This document shows positions 54,615 to 64,000 of a stretch of 64,000 bases of DNA, one piece after another. Position numbers and translations under genes: made by a program. Position 1 is the stretch's first letter, and every line of letters starts with the position of its first letter. This stretch comes from Marisa cornuarietis (Eukaryota; Mollusca; Gastropoda; Architaenioglossa; Ampullariidae), in NCBI GenBank assembly GCA_004794655.1, contig SMMW01000172.1, positions 310,001 to 374,000 on the forward strand, written 5' to 3'. The notes beneath the pieces are model-generated. The model saw only the letters and a program-made list of their open reading frames with translations. It ran no database searches and was not told the DNA's origin.

Positions 54615-57325
54615 CAATGACTGTAAAAAAAAAAAACAAGGGTAAAAGAAAACAGCAAATAGAAAGCATATGTAATATAAAGCATATTCTCAAAAAGCTT
54701 ATAAGCATGTTGCCATTTTAGAAGCTTAAACTTTGCAACCATCTTATAAACAGATTCTTTGCTTTCTCTCCATATAAGAAAAAAATGGGATCATACAAAA
54801 AAATGAATCAGAAATAGTGGTTGCAATTTAATCATTAGTTAATATATGAATGTGCACAGTTCTTAAAATCTTCCTCTAGGCAGGTTTGGCATCCATCTTT
54901 GCACCCAGAAAAGTTTGTGATATGTTTTGGAATATTTGTAAGTATATTAAATATATACACAAAAAAGATTTTCTTAAAGAATTTACAATATTGCTCTACA
55001 GTTGTCATCAAGCAATGACAAAAGTCAATTTCACTGAATTCAGAAGCCAACAAAACAAGGTTACATATCATGTGCTTGTTTCCATTTATTATATCTTTGG
55101 AAAATAAAAGTATGGACTGTAGGCATGTCACTGAAAGATGAGGTTCAAGGCATAAAAACTAATTTTAAACAGCGTAAACATATTTTTACACCCTGTACTT
55201 CACAGTTTTCTTACAAAGATTTACTTTACAATCCTATACTGTCATATATTGCATGCAATATGGCCAAAGTAATAATGCTTAATTGGCAGTTATTTGAGTA
55301 TGTCATATTTTACTTACTTTTGAGGGCTTTTATGAAAAGCAATGATACTATCTTTAAATAATGTACAAAGCACAAGAAATCAGCATAATTTATAGATATT
55401 TCATTTACATCTTCAGAATAAAATTTATAAATTATCAACAACTTTGGAAACAGCTCATCACTTAAGAAAAATCTGTACCACAATAATGGAAAAAGTTGAG
55501 GAAATCTCATCAAAAAATCAAGAACTAACATTGTATATCCATTGCACAAAAGTCAAATGAAGATAAAATGAAAAGTCTGAAAATTAAAAAAAAGCATTTG
55601 ATTGCCGACAAAGCCATGCTTATAAAAGTGAAAGCATGTGCTAAACATTGCCATTGTATTGCATCATATAGTACCTGTAAAATAAACAATACATTTACTC
55701 ATTCAATTATTATCTTCTTCTTAGTCCTTGTGTAAGTTCTGATGGTCATCTAGGGGAAACTACCTCAAGCTAAAAAAACATTGTATAGTTCTCTACCTTG
55801 AAATGCAATACCTAATAACATAAAAATGAACCTCAAGTGCCTCCAGTACTAATCAATATTTTTTTACCTGTTTAAAATTTATCGTTTCACACAGTCCTCT
55901 ATGTCAGTTTAAATGATCATGGGAAGTAACATATAAAAATACAATTTTGTAAAAATCAGAATGCCACCATGAAAAATTAAGTTCACTGTTTCTAAATAAA
56001 TAGGTATTGCAAAACGCACTATGGCCAGTAACTCCGTCTGCATAGTCTTGTGCGGAATATACAAACAGAAAAAACGTAATGCTATAATGTACTCTGAAAT
56101 CACTGCCAGCCATTCAGAATAATAGATTACTTGAAACTTGAACTATCCATTGGAGAAACTTCAAGCCCAGCAGAGTCAAAATGAACTACCAGGGAAAATA
56201 ATGATCAAATATAAATAACCAAAAATCTAAACAAAAGAAGAGGATCTGGAGAGAGAAAGAGATCTCAGTATTTTACCCATAAAAGGTACATTCCCTAAGA
56301 ACAACATCTTGCCTGCAATACTGACACATTACAAAGGGACAGACTCAAAAAGCAGCCAACTAGCAGAAAAAAAGTGTATGATCTATATTCTAGGGCTTAA
56401 TTGAACCCAGAGGCAACCTGTACATGCAAGAACAGGACCTGCTAGGTTGATATGATTTAGTGAATCCAGTGTGACCATTGTAAACTAGTAAGACTAAGTA
56501 ATTATAATAACTAGAATCTTGAACATAAAATGTCCAAAAGCATAAAATTAACAACAAGGCATAAACATAATACTGAAAATTTGCCATTATCAGTACACAA
56601 ACTTAATGTTGTAGCACATAGGGATACTATTTTAGGGCTGACCTGCCAGTGATCAAATACATATGTAAAATATTGTCCATTCTACAGGGCACTGGGGTCA
56701 CATAGAAAGCAACTTTTAGTTTACAATTTCAGATCATGCTTTGCTTAAGATAATGCACTTTTGAACAGCTCTAACTGTTTAAAAAGTTATTGGTTATGTT
56801 GGCAACATTTTAGTAGCATTTTTCTTTTTAGTTAATCAAATTGTAAAAGGAAATAATCCAATAAATCCCAAAAAATCCTCTAGCATGAAGTTTGTTAGTA
56901 AAGTTGCTCAAGAAAAAAATATTGTGGATACCAAGTGTTATTTCAACTGCAGCTCTCACTTCTAAATAAATAAGGACCAAAACAAACAATGTATATATTT
57001 TGTTTTTTGTAATTCATACAGGAAATGTTACATGTGATCTCTTAAGAAATTAATATTAATAAATAATAACTGACCAAACCTGTCTTATTAAAAAAATTTA
57101 ATCTTTTGTTTCTAAAGTTTTACAATATTATGTTTAATGTGATTAAATTTTCTTTCAATGAGATTACAAAAAAAAGCTAACAATTTACAAACATACTGAA
57201 AAGTTTGGTGAAGCAGATTTGCAAAAAAAAAGTCCTTTTGTGCATTTAATCATTTAATTTTCTTTTTTACCTTGACCATCACTTTCTTCCTCCCTCACTT
57301 CCACCATTCTTGCCATTCTTTCTAT
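54615..57325. other. AT-rich sequence downstream of SNX21 stop, possible 3' UTR
   Basis: Strongly AT-rich with no exon evidence. Candidate minus-strand AATAAA sites exist (for example 55,090-55,085). It may be SNX21 3' UTR in part. Confidence 0.35.
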
Positions 57326-57994
57326 TCAAGTAAGAAACTTAAGCTGGTGAAGCAGAATATGCTCCAGGTCTTTCGCATCATCAACATTGATGCCACTTGA
57401 TCTAATTTTGTCAAGTCTGTGTTCAAGATCTTGCTTGTCTTTCTTTAGTCTCCAACAAAGCCAAGTTGCAGTTTTCAGCAGTGCCACTGTGAGAGATGAT
57501 TCTGGTAGACATTCAACTGCTAAGCGAGCATAGGCCTCTGCCACGTCTGCCCTGTCAGTCCGAGAGTAACACACAACCAGTGTGCACACCACTTGACCAA
57601 TGCGTGAATGAGAGTTGCCATACAGCTTCTCCATAACAGGTAAGTATGTTTCCAAAAAAGGAATTGCTTCCTCATGTTTTCCTTCCACAAAGAGCTCCAT
57701 TGCTTGTGTGTAGCTATCTCCAGTAAAGAAATGTGCAAACTCTGGACAATATCGAATATCAAATATAGAATAAAGATGACTCAAGTACTGTTCAAATGCC
57801 CGACTGCGTTTGGCAATAGTTTCACTGGAGAAATTCCCCATGAGAAGCTTTTGAGGAAAAACTATAGCGTTGACGTGGTTTGGAAACCTCTTTTTCAGGG
57901 CTTTGTGGAGGCATTCGAAATCTGAGTATCGTCGCTTAATGAAGGTAGGTGTCTTCTCCACCTCAGCATTTGATTTTATCATTATTGTGTAATC
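57326..57994 (-). CDS. SNX21: SNX21 coding exon 3 (rest of PX and PXB)
   Basis: Preceded on the minus strand by TTTCCTCTTGCAG. Encodes DYTIMIKSNAEVEKTP, RRYSDF and the remaining PX core, then the helical PXB part (ALFVEGKHEEA-like repeats: here AMELFVEGKHEEAIPFLETY) to the stop at 57,328-57,326. Confidence 0.92.
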   Translation of the reverse strand, partial: DYTIMIKSNAEVEKTPTFIKRRYSDFECLHKALKKRFPNHVNAIVFPQKLLMGNFSSETIAKRSRAFEQYLSHLYSIFDIRYCPEFAHFFTGDSYTQAMELFVEGKHEEAIPFLETYLPVMEKLYGNSHSRIGQVVCTLVVCYSRTDRADVAEAYARLAVECLPESSLTVALLKTATWLCWRLKKDKQDLEHRLDKIRSSGINVDDAKDLEHILLHQLKFLT

Positions 57995-59892
57995 CTGCAA
58001 GAGGAAAGTTCAGTGTTTCAGCTACACCACTTTATACTAACTCTGAAGCTGAAAATGAAATTTCAAACATTTATGTACACCCATCTGAAAATTCTATTTC
58101 TTCAGTTTGACACCCTAAAAATTAAAAGTGTACTTCAGATTATTAATTTGCATGTTTGGTAAATAGGGTGTGTTCTTTGTAGACATTGCCAGTCAAAATC
58201 AGTTACACTGCCACTGCAAAACCAAAGTGTAACTACTGATGATTATGACTTGTTGCAATCACTCTTGTTATAACAGCAAGTTCTTTTCCTTAACATCACT
58301 GTTTGGTATTATGAACATAAGGCTATAAGTCAGTCTTACTGGTGAAATATCCAAATCTTATCAATCTGCTGAATCATGCTTGATATTACCACATATCCTG
58401 AACGCCTGTAGGTAACAGGACTGGAGTGAGTGTCCTTGATGACCTCTGCTGATGTGATCTCGAATGTTACTCTGCTGACGCTGCCTTGACTGCCTTCAAA
58501 ATGTATGGTGCAGGGAGCTGTCTTTTCTAGGTACATCACACAACATGATCCAGCTTATTAGCTGAACATTTAAATACTGAAATAAAACTTCATAAACTGC
58601 ACCACCTGTGTATACAACTGTGTATTTGTAGATACTAGTTCAGAGGTTTTCAAACGTGAAGATATGACGGGTGGTATGTGAGCACCATGCACCAAAATAA
58701 AGGAATGTGTATACATATTTTACGGGGGCTGTATGTAAGGTTGGGAGGTGGTACTCGGTCAATTCGGGTTTTCGATAGGGGTACTCGTCTGGAAAAGTTT
58801 GAAAACCACCAGATAATATTCCTGTTGTAGTGCAAGTTTATTTTGGTACACTTTAATTGTCTGCTGTGGAAAAGCTATGTCATGTAAATAATAAATAGAA
58901 AACATGTTAAAGAGATCTACGTTTAGCCAAAAAAGGACAAATAAAGCAAAATCAAGAAAAAATATACAGAAGACTATCCCTGAAGTAGTATACAGCTATA
59001 GACAATAATTTTAAAAATAGATTGTACACAAAAATATAGAGTTAAAAAAAAGTCTGGTGCAAATGTATAACTCAAGAGTGTGCAATGCCATACTGGCAAC
59101 CAGAAGAGAAGTCAGGAGATGGAAGTTAGGGGTTTGAACAAGGATATGGGTATGACGATACCACTGAAGGGTGTGGAGCTGATGAGACTGAACAGAAGGT
59201 GGCATGGACCTGGGTGCCATTAATAACAGGGATATTTTAATTGTTTGTGTTATTTAAACTTAGGACTATGCCTTATAATGTGCAGTTGTAACTATATGCC
59301 TCTTGTTCAATCATTAGGGGAGATGATATCTATTTCAGCCCTACTTATGGAAGGTATGGTGTCACGTGCCCTCGAGTTAAACATTTGTTCAAAAAATCTG
59401 AAGACCTAGCTATTAACATACACACTATTTCCCTTTTTCCTACCAGTCATTATTATCATATATAAGTGCAGTTGTGCAGGCAAAATGGATATCTCTCTAC
59501 ATTATTGAAGACAACTGTCTTTATGACAAAAACAGAACCTCATGTAATAAGCGTTTTAAAAAATCAGTTAATGCTCATTGTTTGTCAAGTTTCCTTGATA
59601 GGGTTTTCCTCGTGTTAATATTATCACTAGCATCACCTTATCTCCCTGTATCCTACTAGTTGGCATTCTACTACTAAAAATCTTTTCCGACGTTCTGTTT
59701 TTAATTCTAACCTCTTTCGCCAGCATCATCGTCGACGGAATCTGCATCGCCAGCAAAGCTAAGTTTACCAGTGATGCTAGATGCAGTGAACGACTCGTCG
59801 TCCTCTAGTGCAAGCTCTGCTGGGTCTGAATCCTGCAACCGGGCGTCTGAGCCAGTATTTTGCGGTCTTATCTTTTTCAAAATTGCATCCAT
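57326..59892 (-). CDS. SNX21: SNX21, PX-domain sorting nexin (three exons, apparently complete)
   Basis: Exons 59892-59712, 58526-58390 and 57994-57326 join in phase to about 328 residues. An acidic N-terminus carries SSITGKLSFAGDADS, which resembles the SRLSGTLSF region of vertebrate SNX21 and favours SNX21 over its sister SNX20. The PX domain (about residues 79-197) has the phosphoinositide-binding RRYSDF at 127-132, then FPQKLLMGNFSSE and RSRAFEQYL with R169 as the second basic contact. Residues about 198-328 form the PX-associated (PXB, TPR-like) domain. SNX20/21 proteins sit on early endosomal membranes through PI3P or related lipids and bind cargo adaptors. The start at 59,892 (MDAILKKIRP) matches family length. 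An in-frame ATG at 60,024 would add 44 residues with no resemblance to the family. It diverges from the zinc-finger gene and converges with DDX1. Confidence 0.9.
58390..58526 (-). CDS. SNX21: SNX21 coding exon 2 (start of PX domain)
   Basis: Encodes RVTFEITSAEVIKDTHS to RRSGYV, the first strands of PX, ending in phase 0 before donor GTAATA. The acceptor is uncertain: CCTAG (exon from 58,526) or the ACAG nine bases later (exon from 58,517). Both keep phase, and neither has a strong pyrimidine tract. Confidence 0.78.
58641..58811. mobile_element. hAT-like non-autonomous element in SNX21 intron 1
   Basis: Inverted ends CAGAGGTTTTCAAAC and TGGTGGTTTTCAAAC (complement of the right end) frame about 170 bp without coding capacity. 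The end sequence resembles hAT elements, but flanking bases show no clean 8-bp duplication, so this is less certain than the two above. Confidence 0.6.
59712..59892 (-). CDS. SNX21: SNX21 coding exon 1
   Basis: Starts at the ATG of MDAILKKIRPQNTG and runs through the acidic stretch ELALEDDESFTASS to SVDDDAGER. It ends one base into a codon, before donor GTTAGA. An upstream in-frame ATG at 60,024 is possible but less likely. Confidence 0.8.
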
Positions 59893-60420
59893 CGTAAACG
59901 CTTTATATTTTGATATGCTCCATGAAAACAAAACCCAGGTTTCTGCCTTACAATGTACCTTCAAGCAGACGAAGCTATTTCCGTTTTCATTTACTTTTAT
60001 TCTCAAAGGGTTCGTATTGACCATTGCTATTCAAATTTAACCAACAGCAAACAATTTGCAGTATCTAGCCGAAGGAAAAAATCGCTTAATTATCTCTAGA
60101 CATATTCATAGTTTTAAAGTTAATTTTATGCCCAAATCTCGTCTGAAAAATGAAAGGAGATGATAGATTGTAAATTGTGTTCCCTAAATTGTCCTATCTA
60201 AACGAAATGAGTATTTTTACGGATAGCCAGGGAGACAAGCTTGACAGACTTTACTTTTTTCCTAGATACTGCCATCATACAGCTATCATTTCAGTTCTAC
60301 AAGTGATGTTCTGTTTTACTTATTGTGTAAAATGTAATCATTTCTTCGGAATGTACAAAAAGGACTACAGGAGATCTTACGTTGGAAAATAGTTTGTTTT
60401 CGCAATTCGCTCCCTTCAAA
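59893..60420. promoter_or_regulatory. Shared upstream region of SNX21 and the BTB zinc-finger gene
   Basis: The two divergent start codons are 528 bp apart (396 bp if SNX21 begins at 60,024). No TATA box in a convincing position and no CpG island are visible. The sequence around the zinc-finger start, CAAAATGGCGACT, fits the YY1 motif (AANATGGCG) often found at TATA-less housekeeping promoters. The bidirectional role is inferred from arrangement alone. Confidence 0.5.
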
Positions 60421-62213
60421 ATGGCGACTGTGGTCATTCGAACAGCTTCCTTTAGAGACGTAGAACAAAACATGCGAATTCTTTCGATGCTGAATGATCA
60501 GAGATTGCATTCACGATTTTGTGACGTTGTTCTTAGGGTAGGTGAAGAACAAATATTCGCTCACTCGAACGTTTTGGCGGCGGCTAGTCCTTATTTTGGA
60601 TCTTTTCTTGGAATGGGTTCAGATGCACCAAGGGCATTCTGTGAGAGTTCTCCCCAGGTGATCGAGATCCATATCGACAGTGCTGACGACAATAGTGGCT
60701 TTGGATATGGAGAAGCAGTGCGTCATGTGGTGGACTTTATGTATACATGCACCATTGAATTAAACTCTCTTATCATCACACAGGTGATCGAGATAGCCAA
60801 AATAATGCAGATGACGTGCATTTTGGATTACTGCAGCAGGTTTCAAAAAGGTGAAAACGGAAATCTTCCACAAAATAAAGGCACGGGGATGCCTGTTGCA
60901 ACTCCAGATTTCAGCCTGTCAAGAAAGATTTTGCGGAAAGCGAATGCATCAACAGAAACAGAACAGAGTATGTTTCTGAAGTCTGGAGGAATATTTGTTG
61001 ATGCATTAAATCAAAGTGCCATGCTTTCAGTGCCTAACACAGACGATAACACAACTGTCCAGACTATGCTAACCAAAGATACACTCGTTGTTGAAGGTGA
61101 TACCACTTTGGTTCATTCTGATGACAACCAAACAGAAAATGAGGTCAGATTACATGTAAAACAAAATAACTCATCTGAGATGACAGATGCAGATGGCACT
61201 CTTGGCAGTGGTGACATTGTAGTGGACGACATTAAAAAGCTAGTGGACAGCTCTTTTAATAGTCCAGTTCCATTGGTGGTTAAAAGTGAAAATCCACCAG
61301 CTGTTTCTAGCATGGAAAGAACACTTGAAGTTCAAAGTGAAAATGTGTTGGTTGATGTGAATTGCAAGGATCAGATGGTTGGACCAGGGATTGTTATTCC
61401 TCTGCCACTTACTCTACCCTCTCAAGAAACTAATGTAGCTGACACCCTTAGGCTGCTGCCTATACGAGGGCGAAGGAAAGGAAGACGTAGACGAAAAAGG
61501 AAACCAAAGGAAGTGTTGTCAGACAGTGATCCAGAACTGATTCAGGAGCCAGAGGATCTAGATGAAGAAAACTTAAAAAACGAGGGTATTAATACACCAG
61601 GAACATGTGTTCAAAGGCAAGAATGTGACAATGTAAATGCAGCATCTGAAACTAATTTCTCTCAACATGTAGTCACACCTACTAGCTCAACTGTTTCTCC
61701 AGAATGTGATGTGCTCAAGACAGAAAGTGAGAGTGAAAAAACTACAATACCTAGCCGAACTCGAGGTCGAAAGCCCATCACATCAGTTATGGCTACGTGG
61801 TCTTCCCCTCGACTTCGTGCTGGCATCCCAAGGTCAGTATACAAATCAGATTATGTCATGCATTCTCTGATCAGACGCTCTCGACACAGCGGCAGCAGAG
61901 GGCAGTGTCTTCCCCAGCATGAGGAAGATACAGATACTGGTGAGGATGGGAATTTAGAGGAAATGGGCAGTCTTCTTGGCAGACTTGGAACAGAGAGTGA
62001 GCTAGGAGAGAATCAGACACCAGGACTAAAGTTTGTATGCCAAACCTGTGATTTTACTACCAGCATATTCCGGGTGTACCGCCAGCACATGAAACGGCAC
62101 CCTGAGACTGACACACGGAGTTACACTTGTACAGAGTGCGACTTCCATACTACGAAGGCACGGCAGCTTCTTCAGCACCGTAAGAAGCATCTGCATGAAG
62201 AACTCATCTGCAG
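60421..62213 (+). CDS. BTB zinc-finger gene exon 1
   Basis: A 1,793-nt exon carrying the BTB domain, linker, basic and AT-hook motifs, and fingers 1 and 2 (CQTCDFTTSIFRVYRQHMKR and CTECDFHTTKARQLLQHRKK). It ends two bases into a serine codon inside finger 3, at donor GTTAGT. Confidence 0.92.
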
Positions 62214-63708
62214 GTTAGTTAGATAAAGAAATCTACTAAATTTTCAAACTTGATTGTCACCCATTGTATATATGCTTGGCAAGACAGGGAACCTGCATTT
62301 ACTGATTTAGAAGTAAAAGTTGTTCAATATTTTAGTATGGATTTTGTTCAGTCAGTTATTATTTTCCGCAATAAGACTATAAAAATATTTAGTATGGTGC
62401 ATAAAGTGTGTCCTTCATACTGGTCCAGTCTTCTTATTCAGAACTGACTGTTGCAGAAAAACAGTTTTATTTTGTTGTTAAATTGAGTAAGCTATATTCC
62501 CAAGATGTATATACTAATAGTAACGGGCAAAAAGTCAAAATAATTGTTCACAATAAAATGATGACAAAATCTTTAATTTAAAAGATTGTTTAAAGAAAAA
62601 AATCATTTTCATTCACCATCGCAAGTTACGTTCTCAGCATGCAGTGGCCATATTTGTTTAGTAAAATGGTGGCTTATTTGCATGGCTCTGTTTAAAAATA
62701 GGCAGCTGAGCTTGAGTGTCTATATTGTTCAATGTATGGCTCTTTTGGTAATATTAATAGCTACTTGTGTCATTGGTGATCTATTCATCTTTTTGGGCCT
62801 GGGATGATTTGACTTTTTTATGTTGGGACAAAATGGTCTTACCTGGGATAAAATGGACATAGCTGGGATGATTTTACTCAGACTATGGGGCGAAATGGTC
62901 TTGTGGTGAAATGACTGGTGACCTTTACATACATACAGGCACACAAAGCTTAATGATTGCACTTTCCAGAACAAGCATGCAAACAGCATGGTATCTCTTC
63001 CCCTCTTGTCAGTGTGGTATGCAGATTTTTAATGTAAAATTGTGAGGCCTGCAAGTAAAGAAAATAATGTTTATTGTCTGTGCAGTTTCTGTGAGGTGCA
63101 ACTTGATTCTCCAGAAAATTTCCAGTTACATTTACAGCGCCATGCACACGCCCTGCCCTACTTTTGTCACTCTTGTGACATGCGCTTTAAGACACGTACC
63201 CAACTGGCAACTCATTTACCCAAACATATGACAGAAAAGCCTTTTGTCTGTCAGGTAATGCAGTTTTGATGTGGAACTTTTGATAAATGTGCTGTACTAA
63301 GGGCAAAAATACATATTTACAAAGGTAGTTTGAAAATTTTGTCGTACAATTAATGAACTGAATATATATCTCAGTATAAAGATTTAGCACATATATAGCA
63401 TATGGTGTAATACATTTTCACTGTTATCATAGTGGTGTGTTTTTTTATTTTAGGTGTGTGGCAATGGGTTCAAGTGGAAACATGCTCTCAAGAACCACAT
63501 GGTAACCCACAGTGCAACTAAAGATCACCTTTGTGATATCTGTGGATTTTCCACTGCCCACAAAAGCCAGCTAAAGGCTCACCATCTTATCCACACAGGT
63601 GATACATTTAAGTGTCCAGAACCAGGCTGTCACTTTGAGGCTACTAAGCGACAAAATCTCAAATATCATATGGTTACACATACTCAGGAAAAAGCACATC
63701 AATGTGAG
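60421..63708 (+). CDS. BTB/POZ and C2H2 zinc-finger protein, 5' three exons (3' end outside window)
   Basis: Exons 60421-62213, 63086-63254 and 63454-63708 join in phase to about 739 residues and continue to the right. A BTB domain lies at about residues 24-145 (SRFCDVVLRVGEEQIFAHSN, VLAAASPYF), the usual dimerisation module. A long low-complexity acidic linker follows, with a basic cluster GRRKGRRRRKRKPKE near 349-363 and an AT-hook-like TRGRKP near 447. Then come seven C2H2 fingers (first Cys about residue 540) and the start of an eighth at the edge; the seventh has a CPEPGC spacing. This is the ZBTB class of nuclear DNA-binding regulators. I do not recognise a specific vertebrate orthologue. 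The start is the only ATG before the BTB domain and has a favourable context (CAAAATGG). Confidence 0.92.
62214..63085. other. Intron 1 of the BTB zinc-finger gene with degenerate GGGATAAAATGG repeats
   Basis: AT-rich intron. At 62,800-62,925 a short motif (TGGGACAAAATGGTC, CTGGGATAAAATGGAC, GGGGCGAAATGGTC, GGTGAAATGAC) recurs four or five times with GGGATGATTT variants between. Confidence 0.6.
63086..63254 (+). CDS. BTB zinc-finger gene exon 2
   Basis: Acceptor CTGTGCAG, donor GTAATG. It completes finger 3 (CSFCEVQLDSPENFQLHLQR) and encodes finger 4 (CHSCDMRFKTRTQLATHLPK), then the linker TEKPFVCQ that starts finger 5. Introns fall inside finger motifs. Confidence 0.93.
63454..63708 (+). 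CDS. BTB zinc-finger gene exon 3
   Basis: Acceptor TATTTTAG, donor GTAAGT. It encodes the rest of finger 5 (VCGNGFKWKHALKNH), finger 6 (CDICGFSTAHKSQLKAHHLI), finger 7 (CPEPGCHFEATKRQNLKYH) and the first Cys of finger 8. The next exon lies beyond 64,000. Confidence 0.93.
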
Positions 63709-64000
63709 GTAAGTGCTTATTAAGCAGAGCATAACTTAATGCTTATTTCACTTACACTGTAGAATTCCAAAGTCTTTATAACCAGTATTGTATATTTTTA
63801 TCTGCATAAACTATATGCCTGAAGTTGCGAAGACAGGATAGAGGTGACTGTGAGGAAATGAGAGAGTTAAAGAAAGGTAAATAAAAAAAATAAAAAGAAA
63901 GTAAAACTTGTTAATTGAAAAATGTAATAAAGAATGTGAAAAATTTGTGTCCATGGAAATATTGTTTCAGTTTTTATTTGTTGTCTTGTCAAGGTTTGTG
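63709..64000. other. Intron 3 of the BTB zinc-finger gene
   Basis: AT-rich, no exon before the window edge. Confidence 0.6.

Noticed and set aside
59893..60024. 44-residue N-terminal extension of SNX21
   Set aside because: It is in frame and begins with ATG, but the downstream ATG at 59,892 better matches family length and sequence. It is kept only as an alternative.

Overview
The window is animal nuclear DNA. It holds parts of three multi-exon protein genes with GT-AG introns, and most of the rest is decayed mobile DNA and microsatellite. The proteins are conserved across animals. The mix of L2-type, Tx1/L1-type, mariner and hAT repeats, abundant (CA)n and large introns suits a marine or freshwater invertebrate, perhaps a mollusc. 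That assignment is an impression from style and not a proof. There is no prokaryotic, organellar or viral gene and no CRISPR array.

Layout. Positions 11,018-48,720 (+) carry the last eight coding exons of the DEAD-box RNA helicase DDX1. They encode the C-terminal 251 residues: helicase domain 2 with motifs IV, V and VI, then the DDX1-specific tail. The first six exons lie within 4.7 kb. The seventh (121 nt) sits between two introns of about 16 kb, and the eighth carries the stop. The N-terminal half (SPRY and helicase domain 1) was not found, so positions 1-11,017 are most likely DDX1 intron. DDX1 converges with SNX21 (-, coding 59,892-57,326 in three exons), a PX-domain sorting nexin that looks complete at about 328 residues. 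SNX21 diverges from a BTB/C2H2 zinc-finger gene (+, from 60,421), whose exons 1-3 are present and which runs off the right edge. The two start codons are 396-528 bp apart and probably share a promoter region.

The DDX1 introns hold a decayed mariner (12,067-13,284), several L2-like fragments, a Tx1/L1-like tail, tRNA-derived SINEs, three copies of a 265-bp fold-back element (one split by an L2 tail), a 44-bp minisatellite at 42.6-43.45 kb that is open in all three forward frames, and an AATAAA-rich tandem array at 34.2-35.2 kb. Non-autonomous hAT elements with exact 8-bp target duplications lie at 3,717-4,000 and 54,424-54,606. From about 52-53 kb onward the sequence is visibly more AT-rich and almost free of long (CA)n.

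I found no previously undescribed gene system. The observations most worth following are the (GT)29 tract abutting a DDX1 3' splice site, the three-frame-open minisatellite, the sense-oriented AATAAA array inside a DDX1 intron, and the datable nested insertions.
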